The translations under genes were made by a program, and so were the position numbers. DNA of 64,000 nt, taken from assembly GCA_036873135.1 (NCBI GenBank), contig JAPTYO010000005.1, positions 14,610,166 through 14,674,165 of the forward strand. Direction: 5' to 3'. The notes below the pieces were generated by a model. It worked only from the letters and a program-made list of their open reading frames with translations, was not told where the DNA came from and did no database searches. The stretch comes from Clarkia xantiana subsp. parviflora (lineage: Eukaryota > Streptophyta > Magnoliopsida > Myrtales > Onagraceae). Positions 42,454-52,791 of this stretch are shown here, piece by piece. Each line of letters begins with the position of its first letter. Positions within the stretch are counted from its first letter, which is position 1.

Positions 42454-44882
42454 ATGAGTAAGTTTCTCTTTCTTTCTATTCGTCGCGTTACTTTCTTTCC
42501 TGCCATTAGTTCGGTGTCGGATTTTGAGCTGTATACTGAGCCAGGGTACTGGTCGGAGCCTGATTCGAGCTTGGAATTTCTCACTGCCTTTGATTTAGGT
42601 CTCGCTGCTTTGTCGGAGAACCACCTGACTAGGTCCGACTATAACGAGCATGTCACCTTATGTGACATTTGTCCTTTAGACGAGCCCTTGTATCCCTTCC
42701 TCCCTTCTCTTGGAAACACTCGCCAGACAGTGACAGAGCCTCCCAGGGGGAAGGTTGTCGTCTATCCTTCCCAAATTCGGTTTGGGTTGCGTTTGCCTTA
42801 TTGCGATGAGCTCGTAGAGTTGAGTAGATTCTTTAGGATCTCTCCTATGAACCTTGCCCCCAGTGCTATTCGCGTCTGGGTGGGTTTCCGGGTGCTATGC
42901 CAGTGGTACTCCTGGAAGTACTCCTTGGTCTTGTTCTGGTGCTTCTTCCGGTTTCAGTATCAGAAGAAGGTAGGCTTCGCGGTTTCGTGACTCGCTATCC
43001 TTTCCTCAAAGATTCCCGATTTGCTGATTTCGGGTTGAGCGGAGTTAAGTGGGACACTTCTCTTCGTTTCGTGGTTTGGAGCGATAATTCGGCGAGCCAT
43101 TGGGCCAAGCACTACTTCTTTATCACGGATCGATACGTTACGTGGCCGGTTCTGAATGAGGACCGATCAGACGGCTGGCCTGCCTTTGGGGAGTTCTCTT
43201 ATGTGGACTTAGAGACTATGAAGACTATCTATGAGAGCCACAAGACCCAGTCTTACTGCCCTGTGTCCTTGGTGACCGAGACAGACCTCTATGAGGCATG
43301 GATTAGTTTGACTCCTCACTCCGGGGATTCGGTATGCCACTTAGTCTTCTCATCTATATTTATTTTCTGTTTTTCCCTTGTAGGTTGGTTTCACGGGAAA
43401 ACATATAACGTGCAGGCAGCGCCGGTTGATTTGAGCAAGAGGAGGGCTCCCTCCAGCTCTACTCCGAAGAAGTCCCCTATGCCTGGGAAGGCTGCTGGGG
43501 CCTCTGGTATACTTATTTCTTTCTCCTCTTATGGTATACTTGTGTTTTTTCTCATGTTGTTTTCCTTGTGTTGTTAGGGCACTCTCCCTTGGTGACTGAG
43601 AGAGTCGTCTCTGTGGGCAAGGGTTCTGGACCTTCTAAGTCCAAATCACGGAGGTCCGACTCTGAGGCCGGGGCCTCGGCTGTCAAGAAGAAGAAGGCTG
43701 CAGATCCTCCTCCCCCTGGTGTTCGTCCCCCGACCCTGTCTCGCGACAAAGAGATAGTGGTCGAAGAGGCGCCTTCCCGAGCTGATAAAGGGAAGCGGCC
43801 TGCTGGTGATGGTGGGGTGGTCACTGATTCTCCATCTCCTGCCCCCCAGCCGAGGGCACGGTCGTCATGTTTGTTTTCCTTTATGCCATTGATGCTTCTT
43901 TGCTTGTATTTTTCTTTACCTTGATTTCTTTTTATAGGTGGGCCTCCGGCTTTGAGTCAGATGGACTTTGCGCGCCTTACTGACGAGGATATCGTGGGAG
44001 CTGAGTGGACTCCCTTTGCTGGATTGAAGGAGTTTCACTTTGACAGCGGTTCCTCCTTGCGCACCCCGGAGGTTGGCATTCGGGTGCTTCGCGGTGCCAT
44101 TGCCCCTGGTGATCGTGCTCCTCAGCCTAAGTCTCCTAAGGAGACCCGGCGTTTCATTCAGGGGGTGTTATCCCGTTATGTCCCTGTGAGTGGTGTTTCT
44201 CTTCCCTTTCTACTTTCATGTGATTGTTTGCTAAGTTACTTACCACTTGTTGAATTTTCAGGGTATGTCCGACATGGTGAACATGTCGTCTCTTGCGCTT
44301 GAGATGTCAGATGAAAAGAAGGCTCTTGAGGATAACCAGGTATCCTTGAAGGCGGAGCTTGCCACTGCCGCTGAGAAGGCTCGCCTTTCTGACTTGCAGA
44401 TGCAGGAGCTTAGGGACCAGGTGGCTCTACTTGAGACTATCGTGGGTAGTTTGCGCCGTGAGGCTGATGTTGCATCGTCACTCCATGCTGAGGAGTTGAG
44501 AAAGCTTGAGGCAAGGTGCCGGGCGGAGGAGAGAGCTGTTGTAGTATCTGAGTACAAAGCTTCCTCTGCCTTTACTGCTGATTACAGCGTTCGGTTGAAC
44601 CAGGAGATGAACCAGTTCGGGGAGTACCTTGTTGATCACATCTTTCGTATTGATCCCCAGTTTCCCGTTAATGATCTGGGTGACTTTGGACCATATGCTA
44701 CTGGTTATATGGCCGTTCTTAGGGGTCAAGTTGCCGTTGCTGATGAGCCTGCCCCTGCACAGGTGGATGCTATACCCGTGGATGTTGATAGTTCAGGCTC
44801 TTCCTCCTCTTCTTCGATCTCTGTTGGTGGTTCTTCCTCAGAGGGTCAGGACCGTGAGGACTCTCCAGCAGGCTCTGGTTGA
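42454..44882 (+). pseudogene. antisense gene (aORF) of element E
   Basis: Distant homologue of the gypsy-1 antisense gene. The globular domain has KVVVYPSQIRFGLRLPYCDE and SPMNLAPSAIRVWVGFRVLC followed by WYSWKYSLVLFWCFF; then a frameshift near 42970, and HYFFITDRYVTWPVLNEDR. Introns with GT-AG ends are apparent at about 43330-43383, 43506-43578, 43865-43938 and 44186-44261. A basic/Pro-rich linker follows, then a coiled coil (44300-44530) and a Ser-rich acidic tail (SSGSSSSSSISVGGSSSEGQ). Ends 460 bp before the tandem spacer. A frame start at 42454 keeps the N-terminus open without splicing. Function unknown. Confidence 0.75.
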
Positions 44883-45339
44883 TGTGCTGATATCTCTTTA
44901 TCTTTGTATATAAGACTTTACTTTTCCTCCCTTTTAATGGGTTGAGTGTTTCTCCCCTTGATGGGTCGAGTTCATTTTGGGATTGCTATACTTGGGATGT
45001 TTTGTTGCTTTCCTTCTTTGCATGGTTGTGTTGGCGGTGTGTGGAACACCTTCCTTTGGTTGTGGTATGCATGGTGTGTGGAACACCTGTCTTTTGATGG
45101 GTACTTCGTATGCTTCTGTATATATTCCATTGATCATGGACTCTTCCTTTCTTTGTGCTTTCCTTTACTTATCTCTTTTTTGTGTTTTCCTTCACATCAT
45201 ACCTGCTATCTCATCAAGAAAAAACATTATGTGTTCTTCATACAACTTTACTTTTGCAATTATTTTCTCATGGAATTCTTCTTAGTATGGTGCAATGATC
45301 TCTTCTGGTACCCTTTAAATGGTATATATGGTACTGATA
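44883..45339. other. 3' untranslated region of the element E antisense gene
   Basis: No gene. T-rich plus strand. 45190-45290 matches the reverse of element A 23880-23960 (around CTCATCAAGAAAAAACATTA), so it is part of the shared element architecture. Confidence 0.6.
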
Positions 45340-45965
45340 GACCAAAGATACGCTCTTGGTGGGCGTCGAATTTGTTCACGAGACATTCTCTCGGAGGGCA
45401 CTTAACGTTTCACAGGATAGGCTCCCGGAGGGCGCAAGTTAGACCAAAGATACGCTCCTGGTGGGCGTCGAATCTGGTAGTATGAAATCTACCTCAAGAT
45501 ACGCTCTTGGGGGCGTCGAATCTGATAGTTTGAAATCTACCTCAAGATACGCTCTTGGGGGCGTCGAAGGTCGTAGTTTTTAGAAACCGCTCTCAAGATA
45601 CGCTCTTGGGGGCGTCAAATCTGGTAGTTTGAAATCTACCTCAAGATACGCTCTTGGGGGCGTCGAAGGTCGTAGTTTTTAGAAACCACTCTCAAGATAC
45701 GCTCTTGGGGGCGTCGAAGTTCGTAGTATGAAAACTACTCTCAAGATACGCTCTTGGGGGCGTCGAAGTTCGTAGTATGAAAACTACTCTCAAGATACGC
45801 TCTTGGGGGCGTCGAAGTTCGTAGTTTGAAAACTACTCTCAAGATACGCTCTTGGGGGCGTCGAAGTTCGTAGTTTGAAAACTACTCTCAAGATACGCTC
45901 TTCGGGGCGTCGAAGTTCGTAGTATGAAAACTACTCTCAAGATACGCTCTTGGGGGCGTCGAGGG
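45340..45965. repeat. tandem-repeat spacer of element E
   Basis: About twelve units of 47-55 bp with constant AGATACGCTCTTGGGGGCGT and a variable segment able to form a short hairpin. Reverse complement of the element A array (22925-23820). Confidence 0.93.
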
Positions 45966-46233
45966 TGTTGTTTTGACTTAGAAGTCATATCTGTGTAAGG
46001 ATAACATAATGATTATATCACCACCTTCTTTGAAAGATACTTTTGAGTAACTTCTGCTTCATTAGGAGCATTCGTGCTTTATGTACACTTGGGGTGCCTT
46101 GGATGGATCAAGACACCCTTTGATGGAAATCAAAGATAGTTGTAGAGTCGGAGTAACTTCTTGAGTTCTCCTTCTCAAAAGTTGTTTTTGGAAAACTTAA
46201 AATGCTTGAACATGCAAAGTGCTGAATATTAAA
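45966..46233. other. element E region between array and gag end
   Basis: No gene or motif recognised; no trace of RT or integrase. Confidence 0.5.
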
Positions 46234-49200
46234 CTAAGGATATGGGGTGGTGAGTGTGTCTGTTGCCACGTACTCCTTTAGGCCTCCGTTGTAAATCATC
46301 TCCTCCACTTCTATCTTCAACACCATGCAATCATTGGTTTGATGCCCCCAGGTCCCATGGTACTCACACCAACCCTGTGCATCTCTTCCTAGGAAGGCCT
46401 TGCCCTCCTCCTTGCATTTTGGTAGCTCTTCCTTGAGGTACTCCTGGAAAATTTCTTCTATCTTCATTGTAAGGGGTGTGAATTTGAAGTTTACACCTCC
46501 TTCCAGTATGTCAATCTCTCTTCCTTCTTCAAGGACTTCTTCCCATTGCCCTATCTCTTTTGCGAACACCTTGTCCAGCCTCTCTTTGAGCTCCCTCGTT
46601 GTGCTTGTCATGGTCACCTCATAGAGCCCTCCATATGCTTCAAATGAGGTTGGATGCATGTTTCTAAGGAAGGCCCTTAAGGACTCTCTTCTTGTGATGT
46701 CCATGCTTGCACCGTAGCTGAAGAATCTCCCAAAGTAGCTTGATATGGACTCCTTTGGCATTTGCTTGATGTCGTCTATATATCGGAAACCCTTTTCAAT
46801 GGATTCCCTTGTTCTCTTTCCTTCTGCATTCTCTGGCTGCCAAGGTATGCTTGTTAACCTTACAGCCTTACCTCTCTGCTTCTTCTTAGCTAGTCCTTGA
46901 AAGAACTGCCTACTCAGGCGGAGTGCAACTCCCTTTTTCATCTTTCCCTGCCTTAGTCTTTTCATCACCTTCTCTTTGTCTTGGGTGGCCCCGGTCATGA
47001 CCATAGCCACTGTGTCTGACTTGTGTGATCCACGTCTCATGGAGTTGACGTAGCACTGCCTTGCAGTGCGTTGATCACCTAAGACTTCTCCAATTCTGTT
47101 TTCAGTTATATACTTCAGCTTCTGATGTACGGTAGATGGCACAATTTCGTATGGATTTATGGTTGTTCGTCCTAGGATCCCGTTGTAGGCTCCCAGGCTT
47201 TCAACCACCATGATGTTGACGTTCACTCTTAGCTGTGTCCATCCTTGGCCCATGGTCACTGGCAGGGTTATCATTCCTAGGGGATAACTTGTTGCCCCTG
47301 AGAATCCAACCAGAGGGAAGTTGACTGGTTTGATGTCTGCCTTTCTTTTTCCTATCTCTTCCAGATCCCTTAGGCTTAGGAGGTCTGCAGAGCTGCCCCC
47401 ATCTACCAGTATTCTTTTCACATCGAAGTTATCGATGTCCATCGTGATGACTAAAGCATCATCATGCGGAAAGACAATATGACTCTTGTCCTTTTCTGAA
47501 AACTCAATCTTCATCTCCTCTCCTTCTCGTGGTCTCTTTCTCCACTTTGGTACTGAGCTCAGCTTGGATGCATAAACCTCCCTTGCATTAGCTGTTGGGC
47601 CGCCTGATGCCACTCCTCCATGTATCATGTTTATAGTCCCCCTCTTGTTAGGTGGGGGATTATAATCTACCTTGTCTTTGCCTTAATTCTTGTATGATGG
47701 TCCTAGCTGTATGCTATTGCCACCGTGATCAACAAACTGTTTTAGCTCCCCTCTTTGGATGATGTTGTTAATGCTTAGCTTCAAGCTAAAGCATTCGTTC
47801 GTATCATGTCCATATGCCTCATGGTTATCACACCATCTATCCTTGTGTGTCCCTACCATTGGCGCTCTCCATCTTCCGGGGGGCGACCATAATTTCTGAT
47901 TTCTCATCTCTCTCAGGACCACTACTGGGGTGGTGTTCAATGGTATGAACTTGATAACATTTATTTCCCTAGCCTTCAATGGCTCACCCATCTGGTTTCT
48001 TTGCTGAGGCGGACGCCACTCTTGTTGCCTTATGGGTTGAGGTGTCTGAGGTTGCTTTCCCTTATTCTGCTTTGTATTGTCCTCATTTGCTGCTTGAATC
48101 TTGGCTTTCTTACTCACTCTGTGCCTCTCTAGGTCTATATGAGTTTTCACTCTCCCTGCTAGCTCCTCTAAGGTGCTTGCAGGTTTTTTGGCCATCTTTT
48201 CTGCCAATGTAGACCCGAAGCGGCCTAGGTTTCTTATGAAGGCTCTTATTATTTCACCCTCGGTGATGTCGCCCTGTATGTCTGCTATGTTCTGGTTGAA
48301 CCTAGTGTAGTAATCAGCCAAAGATTCATCATTTTCTTGCTTCACACCATCTAGGGAGCCTGTTCCTTTGAGTAGCTTCCTTTCTCCTAGGTATCTCTGA
48401 AGAAACTTCGCCTTTAGCTGCGCCCATGAGTGGATGCTCTCAGTAGGTAGGCTAAAGAACCAGTGTGACGCCACTCCTGATAGGGTGTTTGGAAATAAGA
48501 GTGCCTTGTACGGTCATCAGTAGTTCTCCCGAATAGAGAGGTTTCATGCTGCTGAATGTGCTCCAAAGGGTCTCCCTTGCCATTGTATTTTGCTATCTGT
48601 ATTGTATGCAAGGAGTCTGGCACTTTGTTCATTTCCAACTCCCTCGTGAAGGGGTGGTTCGTGTTGTCACTCAGGCAGTGCGGTCTGTTTCTCTTTGACT
48701 CACTCATCTTCCTCACTATCATGGCTTCTATCTCCTCCGGGGTAATCATCACCGGCGTTGGAGTATAGTCTCTCTGATATCCTCCATAGTTATAAACTGG
48801 GCTTACTGGGATCCCTTGTCCGTGCTGGTACAGACTATAGGCGTATCCCTGATATCCCCGTTGGGGTACTTGGTGGAATTCCTGCCTCCTTGGAGGTCTT
48901 GCCTGTCTATCTGCCCCCAGCGGGGTGTATGCCCTGGCGTCCTGCTGTGTATGTTGCTTCCTTGGAGGCACAAACTGCTGCCTTCCCTCTGGGGGTGGCC
49001 TTTGGTTATCTCTCATTTGTTCTTCTCGCTGCCCTGTTGGAGGGTGCGAGTGGTGTTCTTCCTCTGGGACTTGTTCTTCCTCATGAACTTCTTCTTCTTC
49101 ATGCTGTTGTTTCCTTCCCTGCCTGTTCCTCAGAGTCTCTCTATAGGCTAGTAGCTCATCCAATGCGCTCATCAACCCCGGAGTCACTGTATGTGCTCCT

Positions 49201-49592
49201 TGTGAGTATGCAGGCCTTGTGTTGGTTGTGTGGGCGCGATTGTCGTTCCTTTGAGCCGGCATTCCATATGGATATCCTTGAGTTTGTGCCTCATAGTAGT
49301 ATCCCTGAGGAGGTGCCGTGTATTGGGATGGCACTCCTTGTTGCTCCCCCTCTCTTTGTGTTCTCCTAGCCAACGGAGTTGAGGCTGTGGAAGACTCAGC
49401 CCCAGCTGGGCGTGAAGGTCCTCCTTCCTGGTTGTTAGGTTGGGGTGCCTGTGGGGCTACCTGAGGCTCTGGGTGTACAGGCTGTTTCTCTGGGTTAGGC
49501 TGCCTTGCTGGAGGTATAGGCTGTTTCTCTCGCCTATTGCCCCCAGGTGGGCGATTATGTCTAGACGCTAAGCTATTCGTCATCGCTCTCAT
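46234..49592 (-). pseudogene. gag: Gag - aspartic protease - second Gag-like module of element E
   Basis: Reads from 49592 down. Pro/Gln-rich N-terminus with TPGLMSALDELLAYRETLRN; capsid part 1 to about 48515, where a one-base frameshift moves it to the next frame; capsid part 2 (WFFSLPTESIHSWAQ, ESLADYYTRFNQNIADIQGD) and knuckle-like WCDNHEAYGHDTNEC. A TAA at 47685-47683 replaces Gln. Protease has ILVDGGSSADLLSL and YNGILGRTTINP. After CYVNSMRR, where RT should begin, comes a second Gag: KESISSYFGRFFSYGASMD, RRESLRAFLRNMHPTSFEAY, TTRELKERLDKVF and WCEYHGTWGHQTNDC, ending at 46234. Two point lesions apart, the frame is intact. Confidence 0.87.
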
Positions 49593-49615
49593 GATTTCCA
49601 GGCTTTCTGTTCGAA

Positions 49616-49634
49616 GCCCACGGACGGCGCCAAG
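49616..49634 (-). promoter_or_regulatory. primer binding site of element E
   Basis: Minus strand CTTGGCGCCGTCCGTGGGC directly after the 5' LTR; one to two base changes from element A. Confidence 0.87.
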
Positions 49635-50375
49635 TGTTAGGTTCTAAGTTTTAGGTCAACGGGTTTTCGACCTAAATCCTATTCCTCACTGGTGAACTAG
49701 CGGATCCTGTGCTTCCTGGGTTCGGTCGTTCTGTTCCTTTCCTTCTTCTCCCTTCGCCCTGCAAAAGGGGCAATATCAAGCACGGAGGGGGGGTGGTGCT
49801 TGATGAACCCTCTCTGATGCTTAAGTCAGTATGTCTTCTTTAGAGAGATAAAGTTAGAGAGATGCCAGAGCTAAAATTGCATAAATGGCCAAGATCCCCC
49901 AAATGAATGGTGGAAGGGTTGTATTTATAGGCAACGGTGTCATTAAGGTGGCTTAATGACATCGTTAACCTTTAAACACAATTAATTTGCCTTTGATCAC
50001 ATAATTAAAACCTTAAAGCACGGAGAGGTTGGCGGAAATAAACTGAGTACGCGAGTCGGGAAACGGTGCCGGGGCCCTTGGGGGGGAGAGAGAAAATCCG
50101 ACCCCCAAGGGTAGGGGTTGGGTGTGGCCACCCAACTCCTCCCTAGGGGAGATAGGGTTGGCCAACCCTATCTCCCCTAAGGGAGGTCGGGTGTGGCCAC
50201 CCGACCTCACCTAGGTGAGTTCTTTGCGGTCCGGACGAGTATTTTCGCCTCGTCCGGACCGTTGGTGTTTCGGCGGGGTGTTTGGGGTCGAAATTTCGAT
50301 TTATAATCATTAACGGGGTGATCGAAATAAAATGATTTTGAAGTCAACGGGTTCAAATTGGGCGTATATCCATCA
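49635..50375 (-). repeat. element E 5' LTR
   Basis: Plus strand reads TGTTAGGTTCTAAG ... GTATATCCATCA. TATA box on the minus strand at 49929-49922. U3 has CCTAGG- and GGCCA-centred inverted repeats (50104-50222) like element A but fewer, which explains much of the 741 against 1132 bp length difference. Confidence 0.88.
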
Positions 50376-50439
50376 ACGATCTTCCCAAAACAGTGCAATA
50401 CACCTTGGATAAGAACGAATGACGCTATGAGTTTTTTTT

Positions 50440-52340
50440 TTAAATGCTCATGCATGCTCGAAAGTTAAAATTACACTGTTAAGAAAGTTACAACTTACAA
50501 CATATTACCTGAATGATGCATATGAAATGCATTTTTGAAAGTTAAAATTCTATTCTAAAAAATTCACAACTTACAATAGTTTACCTGAACAATGCAAATG
50601 AAATGCATATTTTGAAATGAAAATTTCAGGTGGATTTTTTAAAATAATGCAATTGAGATGCATTCGTGAATTTGAAAGCTCTATAGCTAAAAAAAATTCA
50701 CAATTTACCTGAAATGTTTTTTTTTTATAAAAAATAATGCATATTGAATGCATGCTTTTAAAAAAATCAGGTAAAAAGGTTTTTTGAAAATGATGCATAT
50801 GCAATTCATGTTTGAATTAAAAAAAATAAAAACTCTAAGAGCCAAAAAGGAATTACAAATTTTTCTAATTTTTAAAAAATGATGCACATTGAATGCACTA
50901 ACAGAATTTTACAACTTACATGAAAAGTTTTTTTCCAAAAAATAATGCGTATGAAACACATGCTTAAAATAAAACATTCTGGTAAGTAGATTTGAAAACA
51001 ACACATGGAATACATGTTTGAAACTAAAGGTTCTACGACTAAGAATGTGTACAATCTATCAACATATTACTTTTCCTAAAACAATGCACATGCGATGCAC
51101 ATGAGATGCATACTTGAGATGAAAGTTCTACAGTCAAGATAATTTACAAGTTATCTGAAAAGATTTATTTGTTTGTTTTTTTAATGAGGAAAAAAAAACA
51201 ATGCACCTTGGTTGCTCAAAATTAAAAATCATGCGAAAAGTTTTTTTTTTAAAGGATGCATATGAGATGCACAAAAATAAATACAAGACGCGAACTTAAA
51301 AATAAAATTTCTACAACTGAGAAAAATTACAATTTACCTGAAAGTTTTTTTCGAAAATAATGCATATGATATGCTCGTTTTTTGATTAAAAATTCAGATA
51401 AAATGTTTTTTAAACAAAGAGCCCTAAAACTAAGAGAGCTTACGGTTTATCTAAAAAAAATTTAAAATTTAATGCGTATTGGATGCATTATTAAAAATAA
51501 AACAATTCAGTTAAATTTGTTTTTTTTTAAATGATGCATATGGAATGCACGTTCGAAATTAGAAGCTCTAACAGTTAAAGCGGAATTACAAATTTTCCTA
51601 AATTTTTTGTTTTTTGTTTTTTGTTTTTTGTTTTTTTTGTTTTTTGTTTTTTTGTAAGCAATGCATATGCAATACACTAACCAAAATTACAACTTACCTG
51701 AAAAGTTTTTTTCAAAAATAATGCGTACAAAACACATGTTAAAAATAAAAACTTAGGTAAGAGGTTTGTTTGAAAAAAAAATGCATATGAAATACATGTT
51801 CAAAAGGAAGCTCTAATAGCTAAAGAAATTAATTTTTCTGAAATGTTTTTTTAAAGTAATGCATACGTAACGCACTAACAAAAATTACAACTTACCTGAG
51901 ATTTTTTTTTTAAATAATGCGCATGAGACGCATATTTAGAATAAAAATTTAGGTAAGAGTTTTTTTAAAAAAAAAACAATGCATCTGAAACACATGTTTA
52001 GAAAAAATCTACAACTAATGGATTAACTACTTAGCTAAAAAAAATTTAGATTTTTTCTGAAAATAACGTATACAGAATGCATTTTAAAATTAGAAGCTCT
52101 AATAGCTAAAAGGGAGTTAAATTTTTCATGAAATTTTTTTTTTAAATAATGCGCGTTAATTATGAATTACAACTTACCTGGTTTTTTTTTTTTTAATAAT
52201 ACGCATGAGACGCATGTTTAGAACAAAAATTCAGGCAAGAGGTTTATGAAAACTGTGCATAAGGAATGTACGAGACATGCTGCAAATATGATTTTTTTTG
52301 TTTTCTTGGTTATTTTAAATGCGATGGGATGCATGCTTAT
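50440..52340. repeat. diffuse repeat array in the Ogre-like leader
   Basis: About 25 occurrences of a degenerate ATGCATATGAAATGCAT motif spaced 55-110 bp, separated by T or A runs and recurring ACAACTTACCTGAAA and AAAGCTCTAA segments. The units are too diverged for a clean tandem alignment by eye. Contains a TTTTTTG run at 51605-51655. No coding frame. Confidence 0.7.
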
Positions 52341-52771
52341 AAATAAAAGTTACGCAGTTAGAAATAAAAATTTACAGTTATCAGATAACTTACAACAAAA
52401 ACACGGATAAACACGACATGTTAAGGGGGGTAACAAAAAATGTGTGGCTTTGCTCTACAAGGTAGGTTCCACTGATAGGTTCCCGACAAGGTGGTTTCCT
52501 CTCCCCATCATTGGGATCATAGGACCTTCACAAGCGAGTGGAGTTGTTCTGAGTCGTTCCGGCAGCTCGGCGCGCGGTCGTACCCTTACTAACTCTCCGC
52601 GGTTCCTAGTTGCCCTGGGTTTTAGGCGTTTTGGATATTACACTAAAGTAGTGTGTGCAAATTCAAATAATGCCACAAAAAAAAAATTAGATTAATCAAG
52701 AGAAAAGAATTAGATTAAATAAAAAAACAGGCAAATAAGCGAATATAATGAGCCCGAACCCTCTAAAACTT
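52341..52771 (-). other. Ogre-like leader next to the primer site
   Basis: Unique-looking, partly GC-rich (52440-52630) and then AT-rich. No gene supported; the short plus-strand frame here has no recognisable domain. Confidence 0.45.
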
Positions 52772-52790
52772 CCCCAGCAGAGTCGCCAAA
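52772..52790 (-). promoter_or_regulatory. primer binding site of the Ogre-like element
   Basis: Minus strand TTTGGCGACTCTGCTGGGG, a TGGCGACTC-type primer site, one base from the LTR. Confidence 0.8.
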
Positions 52791-52791
52791 T

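Larger units (their letters stand above)
42454..50375 (-). mobile_element. element E, non-autonomous Tat-like element with Gag-PR-Gag' and no RT/integrase
   Basis: Minus orientation: 5' LTR (50375-49635), primer site (49634-49616), gag-protease-second gag (49592-46234), tandem spacer (45965-45340), antisense gene (plus strand, 42454-44882). The 3' LTR is absent. LTR ends, primer site, gag, spacer repeats and antisense gene are shared with element A. RT, both RNase H domains and integrase are missing between protease and spacer; a second Gag-like domain stands in their place. Transposition would need enzymes supplied by other elements. Confidence 0.88.

Noticed and set aside
42458..42509. First intron of the element E antisense gene (GTAAGT...CATTAG)
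   Set aside because: Removing it would shift the frame, while the unspliced reading continues in frame into the conserved domain; 52 nt is also short for a plant intron.
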